Shown in pieces: positions 1 through 10,897 of a DNA stretch of 64,000 nt (positions within the stretch are counted from its first letter, which is position 1; each line of letters starts with the position of its first letter). Made by a program: the position numbers and the translations under genes. The stretch comes from Chlorocebus sabaeus. Lineage: Eukaryota; Chordata; Mammalia; Primates; Cercopithecidae. Under the pieces are notes generated by a model. That model was not told the DNA's origin. It saw nothing but the letters and a program-made list of their open reading frames with translations, and did no database searches. Location: contig NC_132931.1 in assembly GCF_047675955.1 (NCBI RefSeq), forward strand, positions 620,001-684,000. The letters are read 5' to 3'.

Positions 1-37
1 TCACCCTAATTCTAGTCCAAATATTTTCTTTCTTTCT

Positions 38-336
38 TTTTTTTTTTTTTTTTTTTGAGATGGAGTCTCACTCTTGTCGCCCAGGCTGGAGTGCAATGAC
101 GCAATCTCAGCTCACTGCAGTTTCCACCTCCTAGGTTCACGCAATTCTCCTGCCTCAGCCTCCCGAGAGTTGGGATTACAGGCATGCACCACCATGCCCG
201 GCTAACTTTGTATTTTTAGTAGAGACAGGGTTTCACAATACTGGCCAGGCTGGTCTCGAACTCCTGACCTCAGGTGTTCCGCCCGCCTCAGCCTCCCAAA
301 GTGCTGGGATTACACACGCGAGCCACCATGCCCAGC
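38..336 (-). mobile_element. Alu, full length
   Basis: Reverse-complement Alu: poly(T) head, GAGATGGAGTCTCACTC start of the right arm, both monomers, ending at the 5' end (GAGCCACCATGCCCAGC). Confidence 0.92.
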
Positions 337-372
337 TAGTCCAAGTATTTTCTAAAAAATAAAATTAAAAAA

Positions 373-662
373 GGCCAGGCATGGGGGCTCACCCCTCTAA
401 TCCCAGTACTTTGGGAGGCTGAGGTGGGAGGATTGCTTGAGCCCAGGTGTTTAAGACCAGCCTGGGCAACACAGTGAGATGCCATCTCTACAAAAAATAA
501 AATAAATGAGCCAGGCATGGTGGTTGCATACTTGTAGTCCCAGCTACTTGGCAGACTGAGGCAGGAGGATCACTTGAGCTCAGGAGTTTGAGATTGCAAT
601 AAGCTATGATTGCACCGCTGCACTCCAGCCTGGGTGACCAGGTGAGACCCTGTCTCTTAAAA
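373..662 (+). mobile_element. Alu (old, J-like)
   Basis: Plus-strand Alu starting GGCCAGGCATGGGGGCTCA, two monomers, ending in an A-rich tail that runs into an AAGG-rich stretch. Divergent, so probably an older subfamily. Confidence 0.88.
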
Positions 663-921
663 CAACAAAGAAAAGAAGGAAGGAAAGGAAGGTAGGCATC
701 AAGCATATATTAAATCATTTGAAAATTTTTAAAGTCCTGACTACTTTGTTTCACCAACATGAAAGTGACAGGACTATGGGTCATGATATTGAAAACCTAC
801 CTGGCACTGTAATACAGGAATATTGGATTTTATTATTTTCCTCCCTGATTCTCATTCCAATTATCAGTCATCAAATATTTAAAAAGTAATAATATGCAAA
901 CATACATAAAGAAAATATAGC

Positions 922-1215
922 AGCCAGGTACGGTGGCTCATGCCTGTAATCCCAGCACTTTGGGAGGCTGAGGCGGGTGGATCGCTTGAGCCCAGGAGTT
1001 TGAGACAAGCCTGGCTAACATGGTGAAATCCTGTCTCTACTACAAATATAAAAATTATCTGGGCATGGTGGCATGTGCCCAGCACTCGGGAGGCTGAGGC
1101 AGGAGAATCCCTTGAACGCAGTAGGGGGAGGTTGCAGTGAGCCAAGATCGCGCCACTGCACTCCAGCCTGGGCGACAGGGCGAGACTCTGCCTCAAAAAA
1201 GAAAGAAAAGAAAAG
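922..1215 (+). mobile_element. Alu, full length
   Basis: Starts AGCCAGGTACGGTGGCTCA; both monomers present; A-rich tail containing G interruptions. Confidence 0.92.
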
Positions 1216-2002
1216 ACAGTAAATACATTTAATGAATGAAAGCATGATTTATTTAATTCTCAACTTGAAATTGTATCGTTATAACAATGTACCTGGTAAG
1301 TACTTATTTTAAAATTCTAATTCTAATGGGAAAGGAGACGACGACAAAGTCGGACACTTCAACTCTGAGTTTGAGATTGCCCCAGTCTTGCACTGAGGGT
1401 GCTCCTGTGCAGGACTGTATCATTCATTCGTGCTGTTTGGAAACAGGCAGCGGCTGTGAGATTAGACAGTGAAGCTACCCAAAAAATAAACCAATAGAAA
1501 GAAAGCCTGAAGATTCTAGGAAATAATTTGCCTATGCGATTAAGAAGAATAAATGTAGACTCAGAGAGCAAGCCTGGAAGAGGAAAAGTAAAGTCGGCGA
1601 AATCTGAAAGTTGGCGAAGGGAAGGCAAAAGGTCGCGACTTACCTTGCGTCCTAGGCATCCGGGGCTCCCGCGGCTGCAACTTTCTGACTGCAGGGTGCC
1701 AGCGCCGGCTCCGACGCTCAGGCGAGCAGTTCCCAGGGAGGTGAGCTGCGCAGATCTGCAGGGCCTCCACCGAACACTTTCCTAAGATCTGCCGATAAGC
1801 GGGGTGGCTTCTTATCAGTTCTGCAAGTGCTTCTGTAGACTCCAGACATCAGATCTCTGCTCTGCAAAGCCGGGCTGGGAGGAGGCCTTGGCCCCGCCCC
1901 TCCTCCTCCGGGGGCTCAGCGCCTGCAGACTGAGAAGTGAACGGTTCGGAGTGCGCTTTCTGGCAAAGCCGCGCCCTGTGACACCTTTGCTTTGCAGAGG
2001 AG
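1216..2002. other. Unique sequence, GC-rich towards 2 kb
   Basis: No interspersed repeat is recognised. From about 1600 the sequence becomes GC- and CpG-rich, with GC boxes of the CCCCGCCCC type near 1890-1900, leading into the TATA-containing candidate promoter at 2003. No coding exon could be supported. Confidence 0.5.
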
Positions 2003-2072
2003 GAATAAAAGAGCTCCCGAACTTTCAGAAGCTGCTCCGCGCTGCCGCCACCACCACTTAGGATAAGGGAAA
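2003..2072 (+). promoter_or_regulatory. Candidate TATA promoter and short first exon
   Basis: An AATAAAAG TATA-like box at 2003-2010 lies in a GC-rich stretch. About 25-35 bases downstream is a purine/GCC-rich segment (GCTGCCGCCACCACC) and then a consensus splice donor, GTGAGT, at 2073. This layout fits a core promoter with a short noncoding first exon. I cannot name the gene. If the duplicated CCT6A-PSPH block extends this far left, the site would lie in a PSPH intron but on the opposite strand. No transcript evidence is available here. Confidence 0.4.
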
Positions 2073-2289
2073 GTGAGTGAAGTAAGGAACCTCTGCTCTG
2101 ATTTTGCAATTAATGAACCCCCCGTGGGGGGCCTCTTTTGAAATCTACGTTTGACATTATGCGCTTGTAGCAGTGTAGGTCCCAAAAGAACTTCAAAGAC
2201 TACTTATATTCTTAATTAAAATGCAACCATGAGTAACAAAATGAGTCTTTGCACCATGTTTTTGTTTTTAATTTTATTTAATTTTTATT

Positions 2290-2426
2290 TATGTTTTTAA
2301 ATAGAGATGGGGGGGGGGTCTCACTGTGTTTCCCAGGCTGTGCTTGAACTCCTGGGCTCAAGTGAGCCTCCCTCCTCGGCCTCCCAAAGTGTTGGGATTA
2401 CAGATGTGAGCTACCGCGACCAGCCT
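2290..2426 (-). mobile_element. Alu left-monomer fragment
   Basis: Reverse-complement half Alu with only the GGTCTCACTGTG...GCGACCAGCC monomer; the right arm is missing. Confidence 0.75.
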
Positions 2427-2451
2427 ATTTCTTTCTTTTAAAAAATTTCCC

Positions 2452-2752
2452 GGCTGAGCATGGTGGCTCAAGCCTGTAATCCCGGCACTTTGGGAGGCCG
2501 AGGCAGGCGGATTACCTGAGATCAGGAGTTTGTGAGCAGCCTGGACAACATGGCAAAATTCCGTCTCTAGCAAAAATACAAAAATTAGCCGGGCATGGTG
2601 GCGCATGCCTGTAGTCCCAGCTACTTGGGAGGCTGAGGCAGGAGAATTGATTGAACCTGGGAGGAGGAGGTTGCAATGAACCGAGATCATGCCACTGCAC
2701 TACAATGTTTCCTGGCATAGAGTGAGACTCTGTCTCAAAAAAAAAAAAAAAT
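2452..2752 (+). mobile_element. Alu, full length
   Basis: Starts GGCTGAGCATGGTGGCTCA; ends in a 14-base A tail. The right arm has a small internal deletion before the tail. Confidence 0.9.
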
Positions 2753-3034
2753 TTATTCCCCCATATCACTTGCCCAGCTCCTTGTATGTTAACTATGTTA
2801 ACTGCAACAAATAAGAGGTGTTTCCGCCAAACATTTACCACTGGAGTTAGCTGGGTGGAGCTGGGCATTGAGGTCCAGTCTAAAACACAACCTGAAACCT
2901 CAGAGGCTGACAGTCTGCACTCCAGACTCACTCTAAGTTGCTCACCCATGCAGAGGATGCAATCCGTGGGGCAGGACACTTGGTCACAGCGTTCCTGCCC
3001 TTAGCTACAGGACCCTCCCCACCAAAGCACAATG

Positions 3035-3332
3035 TTTTTGTTTTTTTTTTGAGACCGAGTCTCCCTCTGTCACCCAGGCTGGAGTGCAGTAGTGCGATCT
3101 CAGCTCACTGCAACCTTCACCTCCCGGGTTCAAGTGATTCTCCTGTCTCAGCCTCCCCAGTAGCTGGGATTACAAGTGCACGGCACCACAGCCAGCTAAT
3201 TTTTGTATTTTTAGTAGAGACAGCGTTTCACCATGTTGGCCAGGCTGGTCTCGAACTCCTGACCTCAAGTGATCTGGCCACCTTGGCCTCCCAAACTGCT
3301 GGGATTACAGGCATAAGCCAACATGCCTGGCC
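3035..3332 (-). mobile_element. Alu with visible target-site duplication
   Basis: Full-length reverse Alu. CCACCAAAGCACAAT before the poly(T) and CCACCAAAACACAAT after the 5' end form the target-site duplication, with one mismatch. Confidence 0.94.
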
Positions 3333-3416
3333 ACCAAAACACAATTCTATCCAGTAACAAGAGGCCTGATGCTCTTGGATTGGATGTGTCCTAAATTCAA
3401 TACTTTCAGATTTTGA

Positions 3417-3552
3417 GGCTAGGCTCGGTGTTCCCGCCTGTAATCCCAGCACTTTGGGAGACCAAGGCAGGAGAATCGCTTAAGCCTAGGAATTCAAGAC
3501 CATCCTGGGCAACAAAGCAAGGCCCTGTCTTTATTATAAAACTAACTAAATA
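3417..3552 (+). mobile_element. Alu monomer (FLAM-like)
   Basis: A single left monomer followed by an A-rich tail (ACTAACTAAATAAATAA). Confidence 0.75.
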
Positions 3553-3880
3553 AATAATATTTCCAGATTTTATTAGTAAGAAAATGATTGCAGGTTTTTG
3601 GGGACATCCAGTTTAATATCTGCCAGTGAGGCAGAAAATTTTAAAATAAATATGCATTCATTCACTCCAAGAAAAGTAACAGGCAAGACAAAGGTTAAAA
3701 AGAAAAGAAACAAGCTTTCCTCTCACTTAAAGGACAGTTATAAAATAACACTGTCTGAAAAGCCAAGGCCAAAGGAATAGGCTCCAGACACCTCTCCTGC
3801 TTCCAGAGCAATGTTGAAAGAGAAAAAAAGAGAGAGAGAGAGAGACAAATTCCTTTACTGCTACTCCTTTCCCTAGCTTC

Positions 3881-4192
3881 TTTTTTTTTTTTTTTTTTTT
3901 TTTTTGAGACAGAGTCTTACTCTGTCGCCCAGGCTGGAGTGCAATGGCGTGATCTTGGCTCACTGCAACCTCTCCCTCCTGGGTCCAAGCGATTCTCCTG
4001 CCTCAGCCTCCCGAGTAGCTGGGATTAAAGGCGTGTGCCACCATGCCTGGCTAATTTTTTTGTACTTTTTTTAGTAGAAACAGGGTTTCACCATGTTGGC
4101 CAGGCTGGTCTTGAACTCCTGACCGCATGTGATCCACCCTCCTTGGCCTCCCAAAGTGCTGGGATTACAGGCGTGAGCCACTGCGCCCAGCC
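3881..4192 (-). mobile_element. Alu with target-site duplication
   Basis: Full-length reverse Alu with a 25-base poly(T). Flanks repeat as TTTCCCTAGCTTCTT on both sides. Confidence 0.94.
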
Positions 4193-4257
4193 ATTCTTTT
4201 CCCTAGCTTCTTAAGCATGACTACGTTTTACAGATGTATTTAGCCAGTTCTTGTTTT

Positions 4258-4535
4258 TCTTTTGACGCAGCTACAAGGTCACCAGGTATGCAAGGCCACA
4301 AGTTATGCACTATATGATTAACTGCCTTTGTTTTGCTTTTGTAAGTCTGCTTATAAAAACCCCGCTCTGTCTTTGTTCAGTGCTCAGCTTTTTAGATGTG
4401 AATCCACTGAGCCAGTGCATACCTTAAAATGAATATCCTTCTGTTTTCCCATATCAGTCTCTCCGTTCCTCAGTTTACCATAACACCACGTCTGTGGGAC
4501 GTGGTTCTGATAAAGGATTCAGAGGATGAATTCTG
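4258..4535 (+). mobile_element. Probable endogenous retroviral LTR remnant
   Basis: AT/GC-mixed stretch with LTR-like landmarks: TATAAAAACCCCGCTCTGTC, then TTGTTCAGTGCTCAGC and a downstream segment resembling R/U5 of an ERV1-type LTR. The family was not assigned; no viral coding sequence is nearby. Confidence 0.4.
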
Positions 4536-4639
4536 ACATTTTAAAATAATGAGATAAAAAAATTATACAATTCATGGGGGGGCGGGTGCCTAATCGGGGT
4601 CTGAAATAATAACAATCTAGTCAAGAACCTGTATATATT

Positions 4640-4912
4640 TTGCTCTTGCTCTCTGTCACCCAGGCTGGAGTGCAGTGGAGCAGCAATCTTGCAACCTCTG
4701 CCTCCCAGGTTCAAGTGATTCTCCTGCCTCAGCCTCCCGAGTAGCTGTGATTACAGTTGTGCACCACCATGCCTGGCTAATTTTTGTATTTTTAGTAGAG
4801 ATGGGGTTTCGCCATGTTGGCAGGACTGGTCTCAAACTCCTGACTTCAAGTGATCTGCCCATCTCAGCCTCCCAAAGTGCTGGGATTACAGGAGTGAGCC
4901 CCATGCCCAGCC
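4640..4912 (-). mobile_element. Alu lacking poly(T)
   Basis: Reverse Alu from GCTCTCTGTCACCCAGGC to CCATGCCCAGCC; the A tail and first bases of the right arm are missing. Confidence 0.88.
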
Positions 4913-5117
4913 ACAAATTTTCTAATGGCTAATTATGTTAGAATCATGTACTCTTTTTAAAAAAGTTATTCAGTGCTAATAGCCTTCTAAAGTACAGTAA
5001 ATTGGAACAAGCCCTCTGGAAAACAATATGGTTTATTCAGTAACATTGAACACATGCAATTTCTACGACCCAGCAATTCCACCTGAGGAAGACACTCAGG
5101 AGAAACTTGCACAAGTA

Positions 5118-5411
5118 GGCTGGGTGGGGTGGATCATGCTTCTATTCCTAGTACTTTGGGAGGCCTAGGTGGGAGGATCGCTTGACCCCAGGAGTTCAAG
5201 ACCACGCTGGGCAACATAGTGAGGCCTATTCTCTACAAAAAATAAACAAAATTAGCTGGACATGGTGGCACATGCCTCAAGTCCCAGCTACTTGGGAGGC
5301 TGAGTTGGGAGGATGGCTTGAGCTTGGGAGGTTGAGGCTGTGCTAAGATCACACCACTGCACTCCAGCCAGGGTGACAGAGTGAGGCTCTGTCTCAAAAA
5401 GAAAAAAAAAA
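5118..5411 (+). mobile_element. Alu inside old L1
   Basis: Starts GGCTGGGTGGGGTGGATCA; both monomers; short A tail. AGAAACTTG-type sequence occurs on both sides of the Alu pair. Confidence 0.9.
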
Positions 5412-5414
5412 AGA

Positions 5415-5711
5415 GGCTGGGAACAGTGGCTCACGCCTGTAATCCCAGCACTTTGCAAGGTTGAGGCGTTCAGATCACCCGAGGCCGGGAGTTCGGGACC
5501 AGCCTGACCAATATGGAGATACCCCGTCTCTACTAAAAATATAAAATTAGCGAGGTGTTATCAGCGTAGGCCTGTAATCCCAGCTACTTGGGAAGCTGAG
5601 GCAGGAGACTCACTTGAATCCAGGAGGCTGAGGTTGCAGTGACCCGGGATCACACCACTGTACTCCAACCTGGGCAACAAGAGCAAAACTCCATCTCAAA
5701 AAAAAAAAAGA
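5415..5711 (+). mobile_element. Alu, second of a direct pair
   Basis: Starts GGCTGGGAACAGTGGCTCACG only a few bases after the tail of the preceding Alu; full length with A tail. Confidence 0.9.
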
Positions 5712-6066
5712 GAAGAAACTTGTATGATTCAAGGAGCCACATATATAAGAATTTTCACAGCAATACTATGAACATTCTCAGTTACTGTGGTACTCCAATC
5801 GCCACTGGAAACTTTAAAAAGAGAATATCATTTAATGTCATAAATGATAACTTCCAACATAAAATTCAGTTCAGTAGTTACTTCTGAAAGTAAGGAAGGA
5901 AATGAGATTCAGAAAAGGTATGTAGAGTTAATCAATGGCATTATAATAACAATGTTCCTTTAAGTACGACAGTAGGTATACAGATGCTTTTTGTATCTGT
6001 GTGTATAAAATATTTGCTAACAAATGTAATATTTCATATCAATATATTAAATACCAATACATTTCT

Positions 6067-6348
6067 GGCAGGGTGCAGTAGCTCATGCCTGTAATCCCAA
6101 CACTTTGGGAGGCTGGGGCAGGCGGATCACAATGTCAGGAGATCGAGACCAATCCTGGCCAACATGGCAAAACCCCATCTCTACTAAAATACAAAAAATC
6201 AGCCGGGCATGGTGGCATGTACCTGTAGTCCCAGCTACTAGGGAGGCTGAGGCAGGGGAATCACTTGAACCCAGGAGGCGGAGGTTGCAGTGAGCCGAGA
6301 TCATGCCACTGCACTCCAGCCTAGTGACAGAGAAAGACTCTATCGCTA
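6067..6348 (+). mobile_element. Alu, full length
   Basis: Starts GGCAGGGTGCAGTAGCTCA; the tail has mutated into a CATA microsatellite. Confidence 0.9.
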
Positions 6349-6378
6349 AATACATACATACATACATACATACATACC
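6349..6378. repeat. (CATA)n microsatellite
   Basis: About seven CATA units, grown from the Alu A tail. Confidence 0.9.
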
Positions 6379-6656
6379 AGTACATTAAAATAGCATAAAT
6401 GTCTTAGAAGAATACAGTAAACACAGTTTAAAATGTGATTTAATATAAACGTTGGGATTCAAAATAAGTGACGCCATGGAAATATGCTCATGACAGGTCA
6501 CATGAATAAAGGAAGTTGCAGAACATACACATTGTTTGAGCCCCCAGTTTTGAACAAAGAAATCTCTATGTGTGTCTATATCCAGGTATGGTATATGGTT
6601 ATATATCTATGTCTATATAGCTATATAAAAGAGGAAACACTGTTTATTTATTTAAT

Positions 6657-6791
6657 TTTTTTTTTTTTGAGACAGTGTGTGACTCTGTCACTGTCCAGGC
6701 TGGAGTGCAGTGGTGCAATCTCAACTCACTGAAATCTCTACCTTCCGGGTTCAAGCACTGGGATTATAGTTGTGAGCCACCACACCTTGCC
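6657..6791 (-). mobile_element. Internally deleted Alu
   Basis: Poly(T) and right-arm start joined directly to the last 40 bases of the left arm (CACTGGGATTATAG...CCTTGCC). Confidence 0.8.
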
Positions 6792-7360
6792 TACAGCTAT
6801 CTTTATCATGGAAAAAGTGGGGAAATTTTATATTACAAAGTGGTATGATTACAGTATAAGAACTGCAGCAATATTTGACCGAATCTTCCCCTTCCTCCTC
6901 CTAGAAATTATGCAAAGTGATAGGGAGATGTGGTTGAGGGGTGAATGAGGCAGAAATCCCATATTCAGCAAAACCAGAAAACAAAAAGTCACTGGAGACT
7001 CCAAGACCTGCACAAGGGCTACCAAAGTTACACGGGAAGAGGCAGATGCAGATCCCAAAAAACTCCTGCTAAAACAGACTCTCTGAAGATGAGCTGTTCA
7101 TGCCACAGTGCAAACATGTGTTATCTGAAATAAGCACAGCAGAGCAGGGATAAAAAGAACTGAGGGCAAGTCTCAATCAAGCAGAAAGGGAGTTGAAACC
7201 CTTGTAACCCAAGGGGCGAAGGGCATCTCTCCTGGCCTAAGCATCTTATGGGCAGAGTTAAGGTCCTAAAACCCAGCTCGTTCTCCTAGAGAGGGCGTGG
7301 GAAAAGAATCAGCCTTCCAGGTAAATTCAGTGTAGGGTGTGTCACTAATATTCTATTTTG
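6792..7360. other. Unique sequence, nothing recognised
   Basis: About 570 bases without an Alu, L1 or gene match that I can support. Short open frames on both strands look like chance. Confidence 0.4.
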
Positions 7361-7474
7361 GCCAGCACAGTAGCTCATGCCTATAATCCAAACACTTTAG
7401 GAAGCTAAGGCAAGAAGATTACTTGAGCCTAAGAATTTGAGATGAACCTGGTCATCATAGCAAGACTCTATCTC
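7361..7474 (+). mobile_element. Alu left part, interrupted
   Basis: Plus-strand Alu monomer (GGCCAGCACAGTAGCTCATG...) ending at CAAGACTCTATCTC, where another Alu is inserted. Confidence 0.8.
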
Positions 7475-7789
7475 TTTTTTTGATTTTTTGTTTGTTTGTT
7501 TGTTTGTTTGAGATGGAGGCTTGCTCTGTGGCCCAGACTGGACTGCAGTTGTGCGATCTCAACTTACTGCAACCTCTGCCTCCCGGGTTCAAGTGATTCT
7601 CCTGCCTCAGCCTCCCAAGTAGCTGGGATTACATGCACGTGCCACCATGCCCAGCTAATTTTTGTATTTTTAGTAGAGACGGGGTTTCACCATGCTGGTC
7701 AGGCTGGTCTTGAACTCCTGACCTCGTCATCCACCTGCCTTGACCTCCAAAAGTGCTAGTATTACAGGCGTGAGCCACTGCACCTGGCC
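7475..7789 (-). mobile_element. Alu nested in the preceding Alu
   Basis: Reverse Alu with (GTTT)n-rich head. The site duplication AAGACTCTATC is seen before and after it. Confidence 0.92.
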
Positions 7790-7828
7790 CTAAGACTCTA
7801 TCACTTAAAAGGACAGAGAGACAGTGAG

Positions 7829-8090
7829 AGCAGGAGCCGCTTGCGCCTGTAATCCCAGCACTTTCAGAGGCCAAGGCAGGCGGATTGCTCGAGTCCAGGA
7901 ATTTGAGACCAGCCCGGGTGACATAGCAAAACCCCATCTCTACAAAAAAAATACCAAAAAAGCCGGACACGGTGGCTCACAACTGTAATCCCAGCTACTT
8001 GGGAGGCTGAGGCACAAGAATCCCTTGAATCCAGGAGGTGGAGGTTGCAATGAGCTGAGATTGCACCACTGCACTCCAGAAAAAAAAAGG
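7829..8090 (+). mobile_element. Alu, 3' truncated
   Basis: Plus Alu from about AGCAGGAGCCGCTTGCGCC; the end of the right arm is missing and a short A tail follows CACTCCAG. Confidence 0.85.
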
Positions 8091-8479
8091 AAGAAAGTAG
8101 ATGAAGAGGTCACAGGAAATGCAGGGGCTGTGTGCCCTATGTGCAGTGATTGGTGGTGATGCTAGGGAGTACTGGACTGGGAGGAGAAGCCCTACAGGGC
8201 CAGTTTAGAACAGTACAAAGAAACAACAAAAATAAAAATAAACAAAACAAAACAAAAAATAGTACACAGCAAAGGAGGCAGAGCTACACAAAAACCACCA
8301 AGAGCCACATTGAATGCCACAGTCTGACTGTGGCAGCTGAAAATCTTCATTTGCATTGAGAAGCTTGGAAAACTACCCTGGTCCCTTTCCTTCAGAGAAG
8401 ACCCTTGCAAATGATCAGTCCAGGAAAATACAGCTCATTCTATAATGGATTAAAGAAAGAAAATAGAAAGGGACACCTT
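8091..8479. other. Unique sequence, nothing recognised
   Basis: No repeat or exon supported; contains one A/C-rich patch (AAATAAACAAAACAAAAC). Confidence 0.4.
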
Positions 8480-9003
8480 TGTTATGGACTGAACTGTGCT
8501 CCCCCAAAGTCCACATCTTGAAGTCTTAACCCCCAGTACCTCAGAATGTGACTATATTTGGCGACAAGGTTTTCATTTGTATGTTCGTTCGTTTGAGACC
8601 GAGTCTTGCTCTGTTGCCAGGCTGGAGTGCAGTAGTGTGATCTCAGCTCACTGCAACCTCCACCTCCTGGGTTCAAGCGATTCTCCTGCCTCAGCCTCCT
8701 GAGTAGCTGGGACTACAGGTGCCCACCACCGTGCCCAGCTAATTTTTGTATTTTTAGTATAGATGGAGTTTCACCATGTTGGCCAGAATGGTCTTGATCT
8801 CTTGACCTCGTAATCTGCCTGCCTCAGTGTCCCAAAGTGCTGAGATTACAGGTATGAGCCACTTCACCCGTCCCGGAGACAAGGTCTTTTAAGAGGGGAT
8901 TATGTTAAAATGAGGTCTGTAGAGTGAGCCCTAATCTAATCTGATCAGTGTCCTTGTAAGAAGAGAAAATTTGGACATGGAAAGACATCAGAAACATGTG
9001 AGT
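8480..9003 (+). mobile_element. MaLR/MLT1-type LTR remnant split by an Alu
   Basis: Starts TGTTATGGACTGAAC and contains CCCCCAGTACCTCAGAATG and GTGTCCTTGTAAGAAGAG, typical of ERVL-MaLR LTRs. GCGACAAGGT and GGAGACAAGGT flank the inner Alu as a target-site duplication. Confidence 0.55.
8590..8873 (-). mobile_element. Alu inside LTR remnant
   Basis: Reverse Alu, GAGACCGAGTCTTGCTCTG to CACTTCACCCGTCC; little poly(T). Confidence 0.9.
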
Positions 9004-9005
9004 GC

Positions 9006-9111
9006 GCTGGGCACAGTGAGTGGCTCACGCCTGTAATCCCAGCACTTTGGGAGGCCAGGAGTTGGAGGCCAGCTGGGACAACATGGCAAAACCCTGTCTC
9101 TAATAAAAATA
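9006..9111 (+). mobile_element. Alu left-arm fragment
   Basis: Starts GCTGGGCACAGTGAGTGGCTC and stops after CCTGTCTCTAATAAAAATAG, with an internal gap. Confidence 0.8.
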
Positions 9112-9209
9112 GCAGAATGGGAAAAACTGACACCATGTGACTCTTCCTGTGATGCCTTGAAAAGGTCACATAATTTCTCTGGTGTTCTTGCCAAATATGA
9201 ATAATCTGC

Positions 9210-9497
9210 TTTTTTTTTTTTTGAGACGGAATCTCGCTCTGTTGCCCAGGCTGGAGTGCAGTTGTGTGATCTTGGCTTACTGCAACGTCTGCTTCCCAGG
9301 TTCAAGTGATTCTCCTGTCTCAGCCTCCTGAGTAGCTGGGATTACAGGCACGTGCCACCATACCCAGCTAATTTTTTATATTTTTAGTAGAGACAGGGTT
9401 TTACCATGTTGGCCAAGATGGTCTCGATCTCTTGACCATGTGATCCACCCACCTCAGCGGGTCCTGGGATTATAGGCGTGAGCCACTGCGACCAGCC
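9210..9497 (-). mobile_element. Alu, full length
   Basis: Poly(T), GAGACGGAATCTCGCTCTG to GCGACCAGCC. Forms a head-to-head inverted pair with the Alu starting at 9528. Confidence 0.93.
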
Positions 9498-9527
9498 ACA
9501 ACCTGCATTTAAACATAAGGAAACGTC

Positions 9528-9832
9528 GGGCCAGGCACAGTGGCTCATGCCTGTAATCCCAGAACTCTGGGAGGCCAAGGCGGGCAGATCACCTGAGGTC
9601 AGGAGTTAGAGACCAGCCTGGCCAAAATGGTGAAACCCCATCTCTACTAAAAATACAAAAATTAGCCGGGAGTGGTGGTGGGCACCTGTAATCCCAGGTA
9701 CTCTGGAGGCTGAGGCAGGAGAATCACTTGAACCCACGAGGTAGAGGCTGCAGTGAGCAGAGATTGTGCCACTGCACTCCAGCCTGGGCAAAAGGGCGAG
9801 ACTCTGTCTCAAAAAAATTAAAAAAAAAAAAA
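9528..9832 (+). mobile_element. Alu with target-site duplication
   Basis: Starts GGGCCAGGCACAGTGGCTCA; the flanks CATAAGGAAACGTC and CATAAGGAAACATC are the duplicated target. Confidence 0.94.
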
Positions 9833-9839
9833 TTCATAA

Positions 9840-10085
9840 GGAAACATCAAATAACCCTAAAGTAAGGGACATTCTGTAAAATAACTGGCCAGTACTAAAA
9901 GCAATGCCAAGATAATTAAAAACATGCAGACATGACAACTAAATGCGAAGCATAATTCTGGATAAATAGAATCCAGGGCCAGAGATAGAACAATCATGAT
10001 ATAATTAGCAAAATTTGAATGAAATCTGTAGATTGGATCATGCATCAATGTTAATTTCTTATTATAGGATTAAATATGATGTTTA
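9840..10085 (+). mobile_element. Possible old L1 3'-UTR fragment
   Basis: Segments such as AATAACTGGCCAGTACT, ACATGACAACTAAATGC and CATCAATGTTAATTTC resemble an ancient L1M 3' region. The family is from memory and uncertain. Confidence 0.4.
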
Positions 10086-10154
10086 CATTTGGAGGATCTG
10101 AGTGTAGAGTATGGGAATTCTTCTTACTGTTTTTTACAAATTATTTTTGTTTTT

Positions 10155-10304
10155 ATTTTTGAGACAGGGTCTCACCCTGTTGCCCAGGCTGGGAATGCAG
10201 TGCTGCGATTTTGGCTCACTGCAACCTCTGCCTACCGGGTTCAAGCAATTCTGCCTCAGCCACCTAAGTAGCTGGGATTACAGGCATGCGCCACCACACC
10301 AGGC
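10155..10304 (-). mobile_element. Alu, 5' part missing
   Basis: Reverse Alu right arm ending at CACCACACCAGGCT, abutting an L1 3' end. Confidence 0.82.
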
Positions 10305-10512
10305 TCTTTTTTTTGCTTTAAGTTTGGGATACATGTGCAGAATGTGCAGGTTTGTTACATAGGTATACACATGCCATAGTGATTTGCTGCACCCATCAAC
10401 CCATCCTCTAGGTTTTAAACCCCGCTTGCATTAGGTATTTGTCCTAATGCTCTCCCTCCTCTTGTCCCCCACCCCGACAGGCCCCAGTGTGTGATGTTCC
10501 CCTCCCTGTATA
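10305..10512 (-). mobile_element. L1PA 3'-end fragment, 5' truncated
   Basis: Short poly(T), then the reverse of the L1 3' UTR (GGATACATGTGCAGAATGTG, GGTTTGTTACATAGGTATAC, GTTTGCTGCACCCATCAACC type). About 200 bases only. Confidence 0.88.
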
Positions 10513-10635
10513 GACCCATGGGAAATGTTTCAAAAGTGAGAACTTCTTATACATGTTATTTAAAATGTTTTTTCCCCCTATCAAGAACACCTATTTATGT
10601 ATTTAATATACTTCCATCATGTCACCTGGGCAACA

Positions 10636-10897
10636 AGTCTCACTCTTGTCGCCCAGGCTGGAGTGCAATGGTGTGATCTCGGCTCACTGTAACCTCCGAC
10701 TCCCGGATTCAAACGATTCTCCTGCCTCAGCCTCCTGCGTAGCTGGGATTACAGGTGGCCGCCACCATGCCAGGCTAACTTTTGTATTTTTAGTAGAGAC
10801 GGGTTTCACCACGTTGGCCAGGCTGGTCTGGAACTCCTGACCTCAGGTGATCCACCCAAAGTACTGGGATCACAGGTGTGAACCACCATGCCCAGCC
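10636..10897 (-). mobile_element. Alu, no poly(T)
   Basis: Reverse Alu from TCTCACTCTTGTCGCCCAGG to CCACCATGCCCAGCC. First of four reverse Alus in a row. Confidence 0.9.

Larger units (their letters stand above)
4975..6066 (+). mobile_element. Old L1 (L1M-like) fragment split by two Alus
   Basis: The left part (CCTCTGGAAAACAATATGG, GACCCAGCAATTCCAC, GAGAAACTTGCACAAG) matches the 3' end of LINE-1 ORF2. The same element resumes after the Alus (AAGAATTTTCACAGCAATAC). Only the outer pieces, 4975-5117 and about 5711-6066, are L1. Confidence 0.7.

Noticed and set aside
2938..3357. Many 60-140 codon frames reading like LPRLECSGAISAHCNL or GFHHVGQAGLELLTS
   Set aside because: These are translations of Alu sequence in either direction and recur at every Alu.
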